NCBI GenBank assembly: GCA_035610835.1
Contig: CM069447.1
Coordinates: 20,385,259-20,449,258 of the forward strand
DNA: 64,000 nucleotides
Direction: 5' to 3'
From: Ophiura sarsii
Lineage: Eukaryota; Echinodermata; Ophiuroidea; Amphilepidida; Ophiuridae
The first letter of the stretch is position 1. Each line of letters opens with the position of its first letter. The position numbers and the translations under genes are program-made. The notes below the pieces were generated by a model. The model was not told the DNA's origin, did not search any database, and saw nothing but the letters and a program-made list of their open reading frames with translations. This document shows, one piece after another, positions 11,426 to 22,336 of this stretch.

Positions 11426-11694
11426 CTGGAAATAAGAATATTGAATGAAATTTTATGATATTAATATTAAAAATCAATGATTATATACCTTTTTAAAATA
11501 TAAACATCAATATCGCGTACCGAAAGAGCAATTAAGAATGTAACGTTTTAGATTCTTCGTCTCACTTTCTTAACGCGATATCGTAATCTTTAACTCGCCA
11601 CGTTACGCGATATCGCTGTTTACCAGTAGACCTATGTACCAAATCTTCATGATCTTATCAATATTATTCAAACATATACTCTGCTTGAGCATGT

Positions 11695-11892
11695 AAACTC
11701 TTTCCACACTGCTATTAGTTTTACCATATACAAAATAGATTCTTCAGAAACCTTTCACAATTTTCAAAGTCAAATATTTGCCCTTATTTTAATGCATTTC
11801 TCATGGTGATTCCAAATATGGAAATGAATTTCAAAAATGTTGTGACTTTTTTTGATGTCGTTTGCAGACACCTGGCGCGTGGAAAGTGTTAA
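11695..11892. mobile_element. MITE, CACTTTCCACG family, copy d (degenerate)
   Basis: Left end AACTCTTTCCACA, right end GCGCGTGGAAAGTGTTAA. The order inside is reversed compared with copies a and b: the GACGACATTC-related end lies at the right. It sits in the presumed intron between the two candidate exons. Confidence 0.6.
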
Positions 11893-12235
11893 GGATGTGG
11901 ATGATAACAGTGTGTGCGTGTGAGGGAGTTACACCTCTTTCCCAAAATTACTCTTATTCAGGCGAGGTTACCATACCAGATGACAACACGTTGCGCATGG
12001 TGCAATATTAGACTGGGTCCCCGTGTCACTCTTTATGGTTGCCATCTTTAAGCACCCTCGTAGGGCGTTGTGTAAATAGTGAAGACATAAAGGATTCAGT
12101 CTAGAAACGGAATGTAAAACATTTAATTCCATTGCCATTCTTCTGCTAGGTCTACGTGTTAAATTCCCATCAAAATAGCACTTGATTTTTATTCTGCTAA
12201 ACCCGTTTAATTTTGGATCAGCGCGTTTTATCACT

Positions 12236-12975
12236 GACGTTGAGACTAACTGAATGTTTCGTTTAAAATAAGCGCGTACATTTTTGAGAAAGAGATGGGG
12301 ATCCTCAACTATGGAGTGATACTAAAAACAATTCGCGCCAACTCTAAAAGAATTGTGTTTACAAATCGTCTGAAGATACACGTTTATCAAATTATTATTT
12401 ACAACATAGCGCCTTCTATAATTACGCTTTACCTGTTTTTGATGAGAAACTTGATTTTTTAATCAATTATCTAATTTCATACTTTTTACAGATTTTGTAA
12501 ATTACCTTCCAATTGCTGTGCAGCTAGCTGATCTGTCATAGGTGACGCTGTTGCTGCTACAGGTGGAGCTGGAGTGGTAGCTAGTGCAGCTGTTAAAACA
12601 TAAATGGTAATAAATGTTGCAATCACGCATTGTTTCAGTGTTTGTTAGTTCTAGAGTCGTATCAATGAAAACACACATTTATTCTGATTTTATGGGAATT
12701 AAGCTTTCTGCTGAAAAAAATCAAACAAGAGCGAGGCTAGAAAGCCCAGTACCTAGGCCTATTTGCAACAAAAAAAGCAGTGTCTTTTGGAAAATAAACC
12801 GAGAAGGGTAAATGGTCAGGTTGAAATTAACATGATAATTTTTAAATCAACATTTGTTTACTGAAGTTGAGACTAACTGAATGTGTCATTTAGAATAAGC
12901 GCTTACATTTTCGAGAACAAATTGCAGATCCTCAACTATTAATTGATGTTTAAAATGATTCGCGCACACTCTATT
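12236..12975. repeat. Tandem duplication around a candidate exon
   Basis: 12236-12365 is repeated in the same orientation at 12863-12975. Shared words are GTTGAGACTAACTGAATG and GATCCTCAACTA, followed by ATTCGCGC. The duplicated unit of about 627 bp includes the candidate exon at 12506-12589 in its first copy. No equivalent exon was found after the second copy. Confidence 0.65.
12506..12589 (-). CDS. Candidate Ala/Pro/Thr-rich linker exon
   Basis: An 84-base minus-strand open stretch lies between a good acceptor (GTTTTAACAG, AG at 12591-12590) and a good donor (GGAAG/GTAATT, GT at 12505-12504). It encodes about 27 residues rich in Ala, Pro and Thr (ALATTPAPPV...) and is phase 1 at both ends. 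The exon start and the roughly 180 bp of upstream intron resemble the start and upstream intron of the kinase exon at 32948-33502, for example the shared intron word ATCACGCATTG and a CCAGCTC-rich exon start. It is therefore either another linker exon of the same gene or part of a duplicated relative. No kinase motif is left here. Confidence 0.5.
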
Positions 12976-13149
12976 AAACAAAAACTGTAATTAAAAATAT
13001 GTAGAAGATTATTGTTTAAAGATAAAAGTGCGCAAGATTGATGTTTACAAGGTTACATTCTAGCATAGTTTCATTAGTTACAATATAAACGTTTAAATAT
13101 TGGAGAAATGATGCTTTTGAAACGAATTTTGTTGTTGAATATATAGCAT

Positions 13150-13400
13150 TATGAGACTTCTGCATGTCCACCTTCCTTCACCCCTTCAAGTTAAAAAGCC
13201 TATGAAAAGCTACACATGGCAGAAAGAACATGTAATGAGATAGAGGAACAGCCTGGCAAATGTTATTTTACAAGGGGAGGGATAGACAGGATTAACATAG
13301 CGGAAGGGGGACGACCGGCAAAGACATGGATGGACAACATCAAACAGTTGACAGCAATAAACGCCTTATTGTTACAACCGGTTAGGCAACTTTGAATGGA
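13150..13400 (+). pseudogene. Remnant of a non-LTR retrotransposon 3' end
   Basis: The DNA at 13305-13352 can be read, across a one-base frameshift, as a GRGRP-like motif followed by KTWMDNIKQLT. This is the usual C-terminal signature of many animal LINE reverse-transcriptase ORFs; compare GRGRPRSRWFDRIKSL in the element at 53080. The upstream 100 bp gives only broken matches. A short, old, dead fragment. Confidence 0.5.
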
Positions 13401-13462
13401 TTGATGATGGATATGTGGACATGGCAAGTAGTAAAGCTGCCATGATATGGATAAAAACATTC

Positions 13463-14395
13463 TTAAAGGGGCGTGTACATCTCAAGTGTTTGTCCTGGAC
13501 AAAAGTCACATGACTCCCTATGTATCTGAGTCTCCGTGTTTCCAAGTAATAATACCCATGGTGCAATAGATTCGCCGCGAATTTTAATCGATCAAACGTA
13601 ATGGTGAAATTTATTTACGAACGAAATAGGTGTCTAGAATCGTTTCAAAAAATAGTGTTATGCATTATAATGAAATCAGAATTACAATCTCCTTCAGCAT
13701 AAAATCAACTTTTGGGCGATAACCCATGTTAAAAATGCACACCAATCGAAATATAAAGCATTTTAGCCTCCGATTTAAGAGATATTTGTATTTTGAACTC
13801 TATGTAATGCTTTTCTTCATAACGTTTATGTATAGCCTTCATTAGCTCAATCGTCAAAGCGCCGGCTTTACAATCATGAGGTCAGTGGTTCGAGTCCTGG
13901 GGATGGGGTTTTTCTTTTCTGTTTTGTTTTGTTATTACACTGTTTGTTTTTATAAATTGACAGGACTGCTTATCGTTCGCTGTATTTATTGAATGTTAAA
14001 TATGATACTTTTTTTCTTTTGCAATTTCACTGCGATAAAGAATGTCCTGTAAATATAATTGTGTTTACTACTCCGTAGGCCTACATTGAATGGCCCTAGC
14101 TAGTCTATGAACATGATCTGCAAAGGCCAATTGTTATGTAAATAAGAAGCCAGTCGGCTTATGTCCTTGAATCGATTTTCCTATTTCCTACACCACCGAT
14201 ATTTGTAATTTGCTTCACAATTCAGAAAAGAGAGTTGTATCTTCAAAAGTACATTACGCGGTTCACGGCTTTCACGGCCTGATTTGGGCGACAGTTTTGG
14301 CGTGGATTTGATACCGTGCTGAACTCATCATGCTCATTGCTGCGAGAGCGTAATTATAAAATGCTGGCGTAACGTTATAATGGAACTATTTTGAA
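13463..14395 (+). repeat. Repeat B, copy 1
   Basis: Begins AAAGGGGCGTGTACATCTC, then reaches the palindrome TTTGTCCTGGACAAA. It is followed by about 340 bp related to the end of repeat A and by a tRNA-like sequence. It is matched by 19080-19925 and, inverted, by 23365-25824, where it is split by a hAT-like insertion. It ends near the segment containing ATAAAATGCTGG. There is no coding capacity. Confidence 0.8.
13832..13905 (+). tRNA. tRNA-like sequence of repeat B, copy 1 (pseudogene)
   Basis: A box TTAGCTCAATCG-like and B box GGTTCGAGTCC are both clear. The loop TTTACAA would give anticodon TAC (Val), but the anticodon stem is poorly paired. It is matched at 19412-19486 (CAC-like loop) and, inverted, at 25360-25432. 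Better described as tRNA-derived than as a working gene. Confidence 0.45.
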
Positions 14396-14977
14396 TTCGT
14401 GAAAATTATCAGATTTGCCTAAATTGACAATTTTTGCAACCAAGCTTAATTGCTTTAGGATCACGTGAGCATAAAATAAATAAAAATGTTAGACTTGACT
14501 TGAGTGTCATATCGACTATAATCTAATTGAACGCAACTATACAGATATAGTGCTCATTATGGTTATTTCGATATAACTAAAATAAAATGATACGAGTTGT
14601 TCGGAATTTTATTTTATTTAAACCTTGACTGTAAATAAAACAGATACAAGTCACTGCCCGGGTCGATGACCTTTTCGGACCTTTTATTCACAATTTCATG
14701 GTTTCTTAAATGAGAAAACATTATACACATTTTGAACAAATAAAATTATATGCGACGATAGGCCTATTCGTTTGTGTTAATTTTCCACAAGAACAAATGA
14801 ATTAGATGTTGTCCATATTATTTGTCTAATACATACATCACCTGATAATTTACAATGGTGTTTGATACAATGTACATGTATATCCCGCTGCATATAGTTT
14901 GCAATAGTGAACATTATTTTCATTTCGTCAGTTTTCAGCAATGTCAAACATGTCAAAAGTAAAGGTATTTTTCCCCC
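14396..14977. other. Spacer, no gene seen
   Basis: AT-rich sequence between repeat B copy 1 and repeat A copy 2. No ORF, TIR or RNA gene was recognised. Confidence 0.5.
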
Positions 14978-15093
14978 GAGATTGACTACAGTTCTCTGTT
15001 GTCAATTTCAATGGTACAAAGATCAGGAAAAATGGTAGGTTACGCTATTGTTCCTTTTTTGCCAACTACCTTTTCTATTATATAAGCCAGTTT

Positions 15094-15316
15094 TAACACT
15101 TTCCACGTGGCAGGCGTCAGACGACATTCTAAAATGTCTCAAACTGTTGTCAAAATTGTTAAATTTCATAACCATACTTGGAATCAGCATGTGAAATGCA
15201 TTGAAATAAATACAAACATGCCTCGTATTGGTTCAGTAATCCTTGAGATAGATTGGGAAAGATTTCTGAACATCTGTTTTTATATGGTAAAACCAATAGC
15301 CGCGTGGAAAGTGTTA
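15094..15316. mobile_element. MITE, CACTTTCCACG family, copy b
   Basis: Ends TTTTAACACTTTCCACGTGG and CCGCGTGGAAAGTGTTA. It is the counterpart of copy a and was therefore inherited with repeat A, not inserted independently. Confidence 0.75.
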
Positions 15317-16114
15317 CGCAATATTCCGTAATTGTAGCTTTGAATCTCAGCTACAAGTATATTGATATCAGTACCATAATATGTTCAGTGAAAACCAAAT
15401 TTCCATTTAGTGTGAATTTCTGTGAAATAAGGTCAAATATAACCGGTCTAAATTTCAGATATCTCTTTCACTTCACAGACTGCAAACAATAGAAATGGCT
15501 AATTTGATATTAAATTGCATTTTGATTATCCAGATCCAGGTCAAGACAACCATTAAGCTTTACCCTCCCCTATAAGAAATACTGCAAAAGTAGTTTGTTT
15601 TTGAACTGAGATATATCAATTACAGGACTAACTGAAGATGATTCAAGTCTCTTCACGAATTGATTTTCTGTACGGTTGACTATCTGATTGGTTATTCTGA
15701 AGGTTGCACACACAGAAACTCATAAAGATTCTAAAGATTTAACATAAGAGGCATCACTATGACATACATTTTACAATGAATGTGACCGATTAGAAATATT
15801 CCAGATATGCTAAAAGCATAGTAATACATTGGAGTTCATATTATGCTATCTGCAAGTACAAAACCATTAACTCTTGCAATATGATCGTTCCATATTATAT
15901 TTAGATATAATCCAACAGTAATTCCATTTTCTGTGTTGAAATCGCAGTCTTAGATCTATCGATACAATACGGAGAAAAACAGCAAAAAATGACTGTATAC
16001 ATTTTGAGGGTAATTTTCCGTTTTCGCTGTCCAAAATCTCTCTCTCTCGTCTTGACCACATCATACCACAGGTGAAACAGATATTTTATTTGTACTGTGA
16101 AACACTGTGAGACT

Positions 16115-16482
16115 TAAAGGCATATTATGTGATCTTTTCCAAGTAGCGCCCTCTATCATTGATTTTACTATGAAAGCAGATTTTCTTGCAGATTTGCATT
16201 TTTGATCGTAGATCTTCTAAGTTACAGATCGATACGATTTCTAATTACTTCAAAATCATGCATGGTTTGAAAATAGATTGTACCGAGCGGTACAATTTTT
16301 TTTTATTTTAAATTTTACTCTAAATTCACTCTAAAACTATGATTTTGAGGTTATTAGGAATCGTATCACTCTGTACCTTGGAATATATTCATGATTTATG
16401 ATCAGAAAAGTAAATCTGCAAGAAAATCTGCTTCCAATTTTTCCAGGGTTGAGGGCGTCCCCTGGAAAAGATCACAGGTGGG
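16115..16482. mobile_element. Palindromic MITE inside repeat A copy 2
   Basis: The ends are inverted (TTATGTGATCTTTTCCAAG at left, GGAAAAGATCACAG at right). The arms continue inward with GCAGATTTTCTTGCAGATTT on both sides, and the centre is a hairpin TTGTACCGAGCGGTACAA near 16290. Copy 1 of repeat A keeps only the right-hand end (near 1137-1155), so the inside was lost there. A full relative is at 33849-34229. Confidence 0.75.
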
Positions 16483-17126
16483 TATGCCGACTAGTTTTAT
16501 GTTTAAACTCAACATTATAAACATGATAGAGGCGACCGTCGTAGCGGGTGCGCCAACAAGTGGCTCAATAAGTTGTAAAATAAGTTTTTAACATTAACAA
16601 TTTCTGAGGCCCCATGAGCTATAAAATGTTTGATTGTATAACTCAAAACAATACACATTGAAATCACTTTCAAACATGGTAAAGACGTGCTCATTCTTCA
16701 GATTCCATTCATGTGGGTTTTTGCAAAAGAAATTGTCAAAACTTCAGTGTTATGCTAACATTACATAAATGAAACGTATTCCAAAGTGTTCAGAAAACAT
16801 TTAAGTCAAATGCGCAAAATTGTCTGTTTCCAATTTGGTGCATTTATTCATACACAGCTGGCTGTCACAAAATGATATACCCATCGATGCCCAAATTTGA
16901 AATACCAGGGTTTGAGTAAAAACTAAGAATGTATCGCCATTTTATATGTTCATTCTGTTTTGAGACAAAATCGCAACTTAACAGTGGACTAACCACACAC
17001 CGTTGCTTCAATTGCTTGACAAATCTACCACTGTTTATTATATGGAAGTGACTATACGACCTATCATCGGGTAGCCAATTGCTTCACCAGACTATACAAC
17101 CTATGGTACCAGACTGTACAACCTAT

Positions 17127-17278
17127 AGTTAGGGTAAGGGTAATGGTTAGGTAGGGTTATGGTCAGGGTAAGGGTAAGGGTAAGGGTAAAGGTAAGGGTA
17201 AGGGTTAGGGTTAGGGTTAGGGTTAGGGTTAGCCTTATGGTTAGTTAGGGTTAGGGTTGGGTAAGGTAGGGTTAGGCC
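17127..17278 (+). repeat. Telomere-like tract, repeat A copy 2
   Basis: About 150 bp of TTAGGG/TAAGGG hexamers, longer than in copy 1 and including five consecutive GGGTTA units. Length variation between copies fits slippage after spread. Confidence 0.85.
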
Positions 17279-18090
17279 AAGAAAAATAAATTGTTTGTTT
17301 GTCCACGTCCGACCGACCGTGTACCTGTGGTGCCGACCGTATTCTTTTTTTAATTTTCGATTATTTTTTTAAAACAACATTTTTAGCAATTTGAACGGCC
17401 AAACGGACCGTTTTATTCTTGATTTCGTATGACATATTCAATCTGGTCTTTATAACACCATCCCCCAATGCGCAATCTCGTGTAACATGATGTTTATTGC
17501 GTGAACTTGGCACCCGCGGGGACTATTAAAAGGACTAAATGAAAATTGTTCGCACGTGCAAGTGATGTCATTTTTTATACTGTAAGAAAATATGAAGAAA
17601 TCTAGTTACGGTTAATATTTGTTCCCAAAATGTTGCTCAACGGCATGAATATTAATTTCAACATAGTATAAAAAGTTGGGGTAGTTAGTACAGGAAAAAT
17701 AGGTTTAGTAATACTCTCACGTTTATATTTCTAACAAAACTTCAACACAACGTTCTTTCGCTTTCTGTAATAATGGCGGCGACCTACACGGTATCTGCGC
17801 GTTGCAAACTTGGTACAAAAATTATATTTGACCGAGTTTGCAGTGTTGCAACCAATTCGACACTTACTTGGAGATCGAAATCAGCAGTGTGAAGGTGGCC
17901 GAGAGTAAAGCAGCAATGTCGCAAACTCATGAACAAGAGTTCTACTTTTATTGTCAAAGCGATGTGTTTTGTGTTTTGTGTTTGGACACAATATCCATGC
18001 CGAATTTAAATTCCCAAATACAATATCCGTATAAAAAACCCCAAGATCTTTTAACACTCCGACCTACCGACCCTACCTTTTGTTGGCCTT

Positions 18091-18145
18091 AGGGTTAGGG
18101 TAAGAGTTAGAGTTAGGGTTGGGGTTAGGATTAGGGTAAGGGTTG
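18091..18145 (+). repeat. Second telomere-like tract, repeat A copy 2
   Basis: TTAGGG-like hexamers matching 2890-2947, preceded by the same CGACCCTACCTTTTGTTGGC word. Confidence 0.8.
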
Positions 18146-18674
18146 CTGCTGGATCATCGGCTGTATAGCTTTTCACGAAATAGCTGCACGGTCATTTGTA
18201 TATAGCTTTTGCCTATAGCAGCTTGGATTATATTATATTGAGATCAAATTCAAACATCCTTTTCGAGCCGCGAAATCCGTGAACCGTCCTAGCTAGTTTT
18301 AAATATATTACTCAGAAACTACAAATGGTGGTGTATTTATTTCAATAATAATAATACAGGCACATTGATTTGTATTACATAACGGCTGGCATTTACTTTA
18401 CAAGTTTAGCTCAATCGATAATAACACACAACGAGTTTCTATTGTATTGGCCTGTTGCATGAGTAGGACAGTGCGGTGGTATACCGCGGTACATGTCACC
18501 TTTCATGATGCCATGCACACTAACCAGTCAGTGGAAAATTAAAATGAAATCGTAAATAATTCCACATTCCAAAATAAACTATAATGGAACAATAATGAAT
18601 GATTATACGAAATGATAAATAATATCGAAAACTAATTTAAAAAAATGTATATAAACGATTAAAATAAAATGTCA

Positions 18675-18745
18675 AGCCGTGAAAGGATTCGAACCCACGA
18701 CCTCCGGATTACTAGTCCAATGCTCTACCGCTGAGCCAACCATGC
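18675..18745 (-). tRNA. tRNA-Thr(AGT)-like sequence, repeat A copy 2
   Basis: Same architecture as 3470-3540: clear A and B boxes and the AGT loop. In this copy the anticodon stem is TTGGA/TCCGG. It reads away from the palindrome at 19079, starting 334 bp from its centre. The acceptor stem does not pair. Confidence 0.5.
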
Positions 18746-19058
18746 GCTATGTGAACTCGATAACAAACAAAAGTAATATGGTTCAACATACCACTCTTCT
18801 ATAAATTAGATGTTTAAAATGCTTTATATTTCTTAATCTTTGCAGTTTTAAGATAGTTTCTCGCTCAAAAGTTGTTTATTTACTGTTAAAGAATGTAATT
18901 CTGATTTAAATGTAACGAATAACACTACTTTTTGAAACAATTCTAGATATATTATATTTCGTTCGTACAGCATTTTGTCGATTTATGTGCACATCTTTTA
19001 CGACTAAGAATTGCATCATGGGCTTTTTGCCGGGCACGCCAGGACTTGGGAGCGAAGC

Positions 19059-19099
19059 GAGTCATGTGATTTTTGTCCTGGACAAAAATCACATGACTC
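19059..19099. repeat. 41-bp palindrome joining repeats A and B
   Basis: Two 20-base arms are perfectly complementary around the single base 19079; the core is TTTGTCCTGGACAAA. Left of it lies the end of repeat A, right of it the start of repeat B. Single copies elsewhere carry AAAGGGGCGTGTACATCTC outside this core (13465, 35311, and inverted at 25823); the joined copy has lost it. Confidence 0.9.
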
Positions 19100-19925
19100 C
19101 CTACGTATCTGAGTCTCCGTATTCCCATGTAATAATACCCATGGTGCAATAGATTTGCCGCGAATTTTAATCGACAAAACGTAATGTTGAAATTATTGTA
19201 CGAACGAACTGTGTCTAGAATAGTTTCAAAGAGAAGTGCAATGCATAATAATGAAATCAGAATTACAATCTCCTTCAGCATATAATCAACTTTTGGGCGA
19301 TAACCTTTGATAAAAACGCACAACAATCGAAATATAAAGCATTTTAGCCTCCGATTTCAGTGATATTCGTATTTTAAACTCTATCTAATTTTATTTTAAA
19401 ACTGTTTCATGTATAGTTTTCAGTAGCTCAAATGGTAGAGCGCTGGCTTCACAATCATGAGGTCAGTGGTTCGAATCTTGTAAATGTCTTTTTCTTTTTG
19501 TTATTACACTTCTTTTTTTTAATAACAGGATTGCTTATAATCGTTCGCTATATTAATTAAATGTTGAATGATATTTTTTTTATTTGCAATTTCACTACGA
19601 TAAAGAATGTCCTGTAAATATAATTGTGTTGATTGAACGATGAATGAACTATGGAGTCCCTAGCAAGTCTATAATGGACATGGTCTGCAAAGACCAATTG
19701 TTATGTAAATAAGAAGCCAGTCGGCTTATATCCTTGAATCGATTTTTTTAGTTCCTTCAACACAGATATTTGTAATTTGCTCCAATCTTCAAAAAAGAGA
19801 GTTGTATCTTAAAAAATACATTACGCAGTTCACGGCTTACGCGGCCTGGTATGGGCGACAGTATTTTGGCGTGCTGAACTCATCATGCTCATCGCTGCAA
19901 GAGCGCAATTATAAAATGCTGTCCG
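19080..19925 (+). repeat. Repeat B, copy 2
   Basis: Counterpart of 13463-14395 without its outer 40 bp. Its first 340 bp are also a diverged inverted match to the end of repeat A, so 18650-19500 is a large imperfect inverted repeat. Confidence 0.8.
19412..19486 (+). tRNA. tRNA-like sequence of repeat B, copy 2
   Basis: A box TAGCTCAAATGG and B box GGTTCGAATC. The loop TTCACAA would give anticodon CAC (Val). It starts 333 bp right of the palindrome centre and reads away from it, mirroring the Thr-like sequence on the left. The acceptor and anticodon stems are imperfect. Confidence 0.45.
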
Positions 19926-20640
19926 CTGTCCTAAATCTCTCTCGTCTTGACTCCCGGTCTTGAGCACATCATAACACAATATTTGTATTGTGCCACTACT
20001 GTGAGACTAAATAAGTGGGTATGCCGACTATAGTTTTATGTCAAAACTCAACATAATTGAGGCGACCGACGTAACGGATGCGCCAAAAAGTTGCTCTATA
20101 AGTTGTAAAATAAGCTGAAACCATCTAAAAATGCTCATTTATTGTTTTGTTCATATAATTATACAAAGACCGTTTGAACCAATATATCTATCCATTAACA
20201 TATCCATCTATCTATATATCTAAACACGTTCTTTTGATACCCTTTTAAACTTCAGTGAAATAATTCAACAAGTTAAAAAAATATATCTGAGGTCCCATGG
20301 CCATATGAGCTAAAATGTTTGATCGCATAACTTAAAATAAGACACATTGATTCAACATGGTAAACACGTGCTGATAATTTTTCAGATTTCATTTTTTATA
20401 TTCATGCGGCTTTTGCAAAAACAAATGGTCAACAAAACTTCAGTTTTATGCTAACATTGAATACATGAGACGTACTCCAAAGTGTTCAAAATCTTCAGTT
20501 GTATGCTAACACTAAATAAATGACACGTATTCAGAGAACATTGCAATGTCAAATGCGCAAATTGTCCAATTTCCAATTTGGTGCATTTATTCATATACAG
20601 GCTGTCCCAAAATGATATAGTAGGCTGCGCCTACCCATCG
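19926..20640 (+). repeat. Diverged repeat A fragments
   Basis: 19920-20125 matches about 1030-1270 of repeat A (the GGGTATGCCGACTATAG word is shared). 20285-20640 matches about 1277-1575. A 150-bp unrelated AT-rich segment with CTATCTATATATC lies between. No gene. Confidence 0.7.
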
Positions 20641-20785
20641 ATGCCCATCATTAAAATCAATGAGATTCAGGTCCAGGTTTTTTCATCATCTTTGACATAA
20701 CCATTTCATTAAAATGTTACGATCACGAATATCGGACTTATTTCACCTCTTTGGCAAAGTACAAAAGGGTGGGGGTGTGTGTGTG

Positions 20786-21018
20786 TTAACACTTTCCACG
20801 CGGCAGGCGTCTATGAACCGAACAAAATGTTTCAAAAATGACAAAATGATTGAATTTCCATCACCATATTTGGAATCACCACAAGAAATGCATTAAAATA
20901 AGTACAAATATACCTAGTATTGATTCACTAATTCTTGAGATTACTTGAAATTTCGGAAAGGCTTTTGAAACATCTGTTTTGTGTGGTAAAACTAAAATAG
21001 CCGCGTGGAAAGTTTTAA
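20786..21018. mobile_element. MITE, CACTTTCCACG family, copy c
   Basis: Left end GTTAACACTTTCCACGCGGC, right end GCCGCGTGGAAAGTTTTAA. It sits between two pieces of another repeat (20601-20785 and 21019-21191) that are contiguous at 27711-27960, which gives a natural empty site. Confidence 0.8.
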
Positions 21019-21242
21019 ACTTGTTTGAAAGAAACATAAATAGTCTCTCAATGCCTTGTCTGCTATTGTTCCCTTCTGTTATAAACTGTTGTTCGTTATG
21101 TTTGTTCAAATCATTAACATCCTTCAATTTGAAGAGTAAAAATGGATCGTCACACACCACTTTAAGTGTGACGAACTTCTTTATGTGTTAGGGTGTACTT
21201 TGTTTTACTTTGATTTCATTGCAATATTGTAGATTCTTTACA

Positions 21243-22136
21243 GTGGGTGTGGTTTTGGATGTCAGTGGACTGTGATTGGTGGTTTTTTTGCTGATTTTCA
21301 TCCGATACGTAATATATATCATGAGACATTTAGGGCGGGGCTTGATTCGTTTGAATAATGATACATTCAGTGCGCATGATCATTGCGTTAGCGTCCCCTA
21401 CACAAAGTCGCCGGCGTATGCGATGCGTTGTACGTGTAACCCAGCATTGCCATATGCGTGTGTGCTAAAGAACGCAATTAATTCGAAGCAAGAAGTTGGT
21501 AAACAGCTCGATGGATTCGCCGACTTTATAAAGGAGGAAAGTTGTTGTACGTTTAGAGAATAAAACATAGTTCTTAGCTGTTTTGCTATAGACGATGGTC
21601 TTATAGTGTATATAGGCTGTACCATATTTGGAGTCGTGTATGGTCGCCGCAGGCGGCAATACACGACGACACAAATATGGTACAGCCTATAAATTATAAG
21701 ACCATCGTCTAAAGCAAAACAGCTAAGAACTATGTTTTATTCTCATTATAATATTTAGTTTATTAGTTATTTTGATCTTTTATCATAAAATAACGCAGAT
21801 TTATTTTAAACAAACAACAACAAATTTCCCCCTTTATAAAATCGGCGAATCCAGCGAGCTGTTTTCCAACATCCTGCTTCAAATTAATCGCGTTATTTAG
21901 CACACACGCACCTGTCAACGCTGCGTTATACCCACAACGCATACGGCGGCGACTTTGTGTAGGGGACGCTAACGCGATGACGCGTTGATCATACGCGCTG
22001 AAGGTATTATTTTTCGAATGAATTAAACCCCGCCCCAAACTATACAACATTGTCTCATAATGCATGAGCGAGTCGGCTGAAAATCAGCCAAAAACCAATC
22101 AAATTGCCTGCATCTCAAACCACACCCACTATATAA
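21243..22136. repeat. About 0.9-kb inverted repeat (fold-back element)
   Basis: The arms 21243-21556 and 21745-22136 are inverted copies with moderate divergence. Each holds a GTGGGTGTGGTTT end, a GGGCGGGG(C/T)TT block, a GCGTTAGCGTCCCC block and GATTCGCCGA(C/T)TTTATAAA. The centre is a near-perfect hairpin. Both arms can be translated over a similar stretch, but an indel shifts the frame in the middle, so coding conservation is not supported. Confidence 0.85.
21557..21744. repeat. Near-perfect long hairpin
   Basis: The two arms, about 92 bases each, pair almost without interruption around a GC-rich loop (CGCCGCAGGCGG) near 21650. The outermost pairs are GAGAATAAAACATAG and its complement. 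If transcribed, it would make a long double-stranded RNA. Confidence 0.9.
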
Positions 22137-22217
22137 TAATGTTGTTGGATTATTATGTTTGTTGATAAAATAAATCTAACAAACTGATTAAAGACCAAAA
22201 TAACCAATAAACTAAAT

Positions 22218-22310
22218 ATGAATGAGAATCAAACATAGTTCTTAGCTGTTTTGCTATATACGACTCCATGGTACAGCCTTTACATTATAAGACCATCGTA
22301 TACAGTATAG
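22218..22310. repeat. Third partial copy of the hairpin arm
   Basis: Repeats the CATAGTTCTTAGCTGTTTTG and TTATAAGACCATCGT words of the hairpin centre, but a short internal deletion joins the two arms. It looks like a collapsed copy. Confidence 0.7.
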
Positions 22311-22336
22311 TATTAGAACTATATTTTATTATCTAA

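Larger units (their letters stand above)
14978..19078 (+). repeat. Repeat A, copy 2
   Basis: The most complete copy of repeat A. From the left it holds MITE copy b, a second inserted MITE-like segment (16115-16480), telomere-like tracts (17127-17278 and 18091-18145) and the tRNA-like sequence (18675-18745). It ends at the palindrome centred on 19079. Where copy 1 carries the hAT-like insertion, copy 2 shows the uninterrupted site near 17106. Reading frames are not kept between copies. Confidence 0.85.

Noticed and set aside
11968..12234. 88-codon minus-strand frame
   Set aside because: No domain recognised, no splice support in phase with the neighbouring candidate exons; could be a repeat remnant but nothing shows it.
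18952..19326. 124-codon minus-strand frame across the palindrome
   Set aside because: It crosses the junction of two repeats and is not conserved in the single copies.
21276..22065. Homologous short proteins encoded on both arms of the fold-back
   Set aside because: The two frames look similar (for example VGKQL.GFADFIK) only because the arms are inverted DNA copies; an indel shifts the frame between them and second-position changes are as common as expected without selection.
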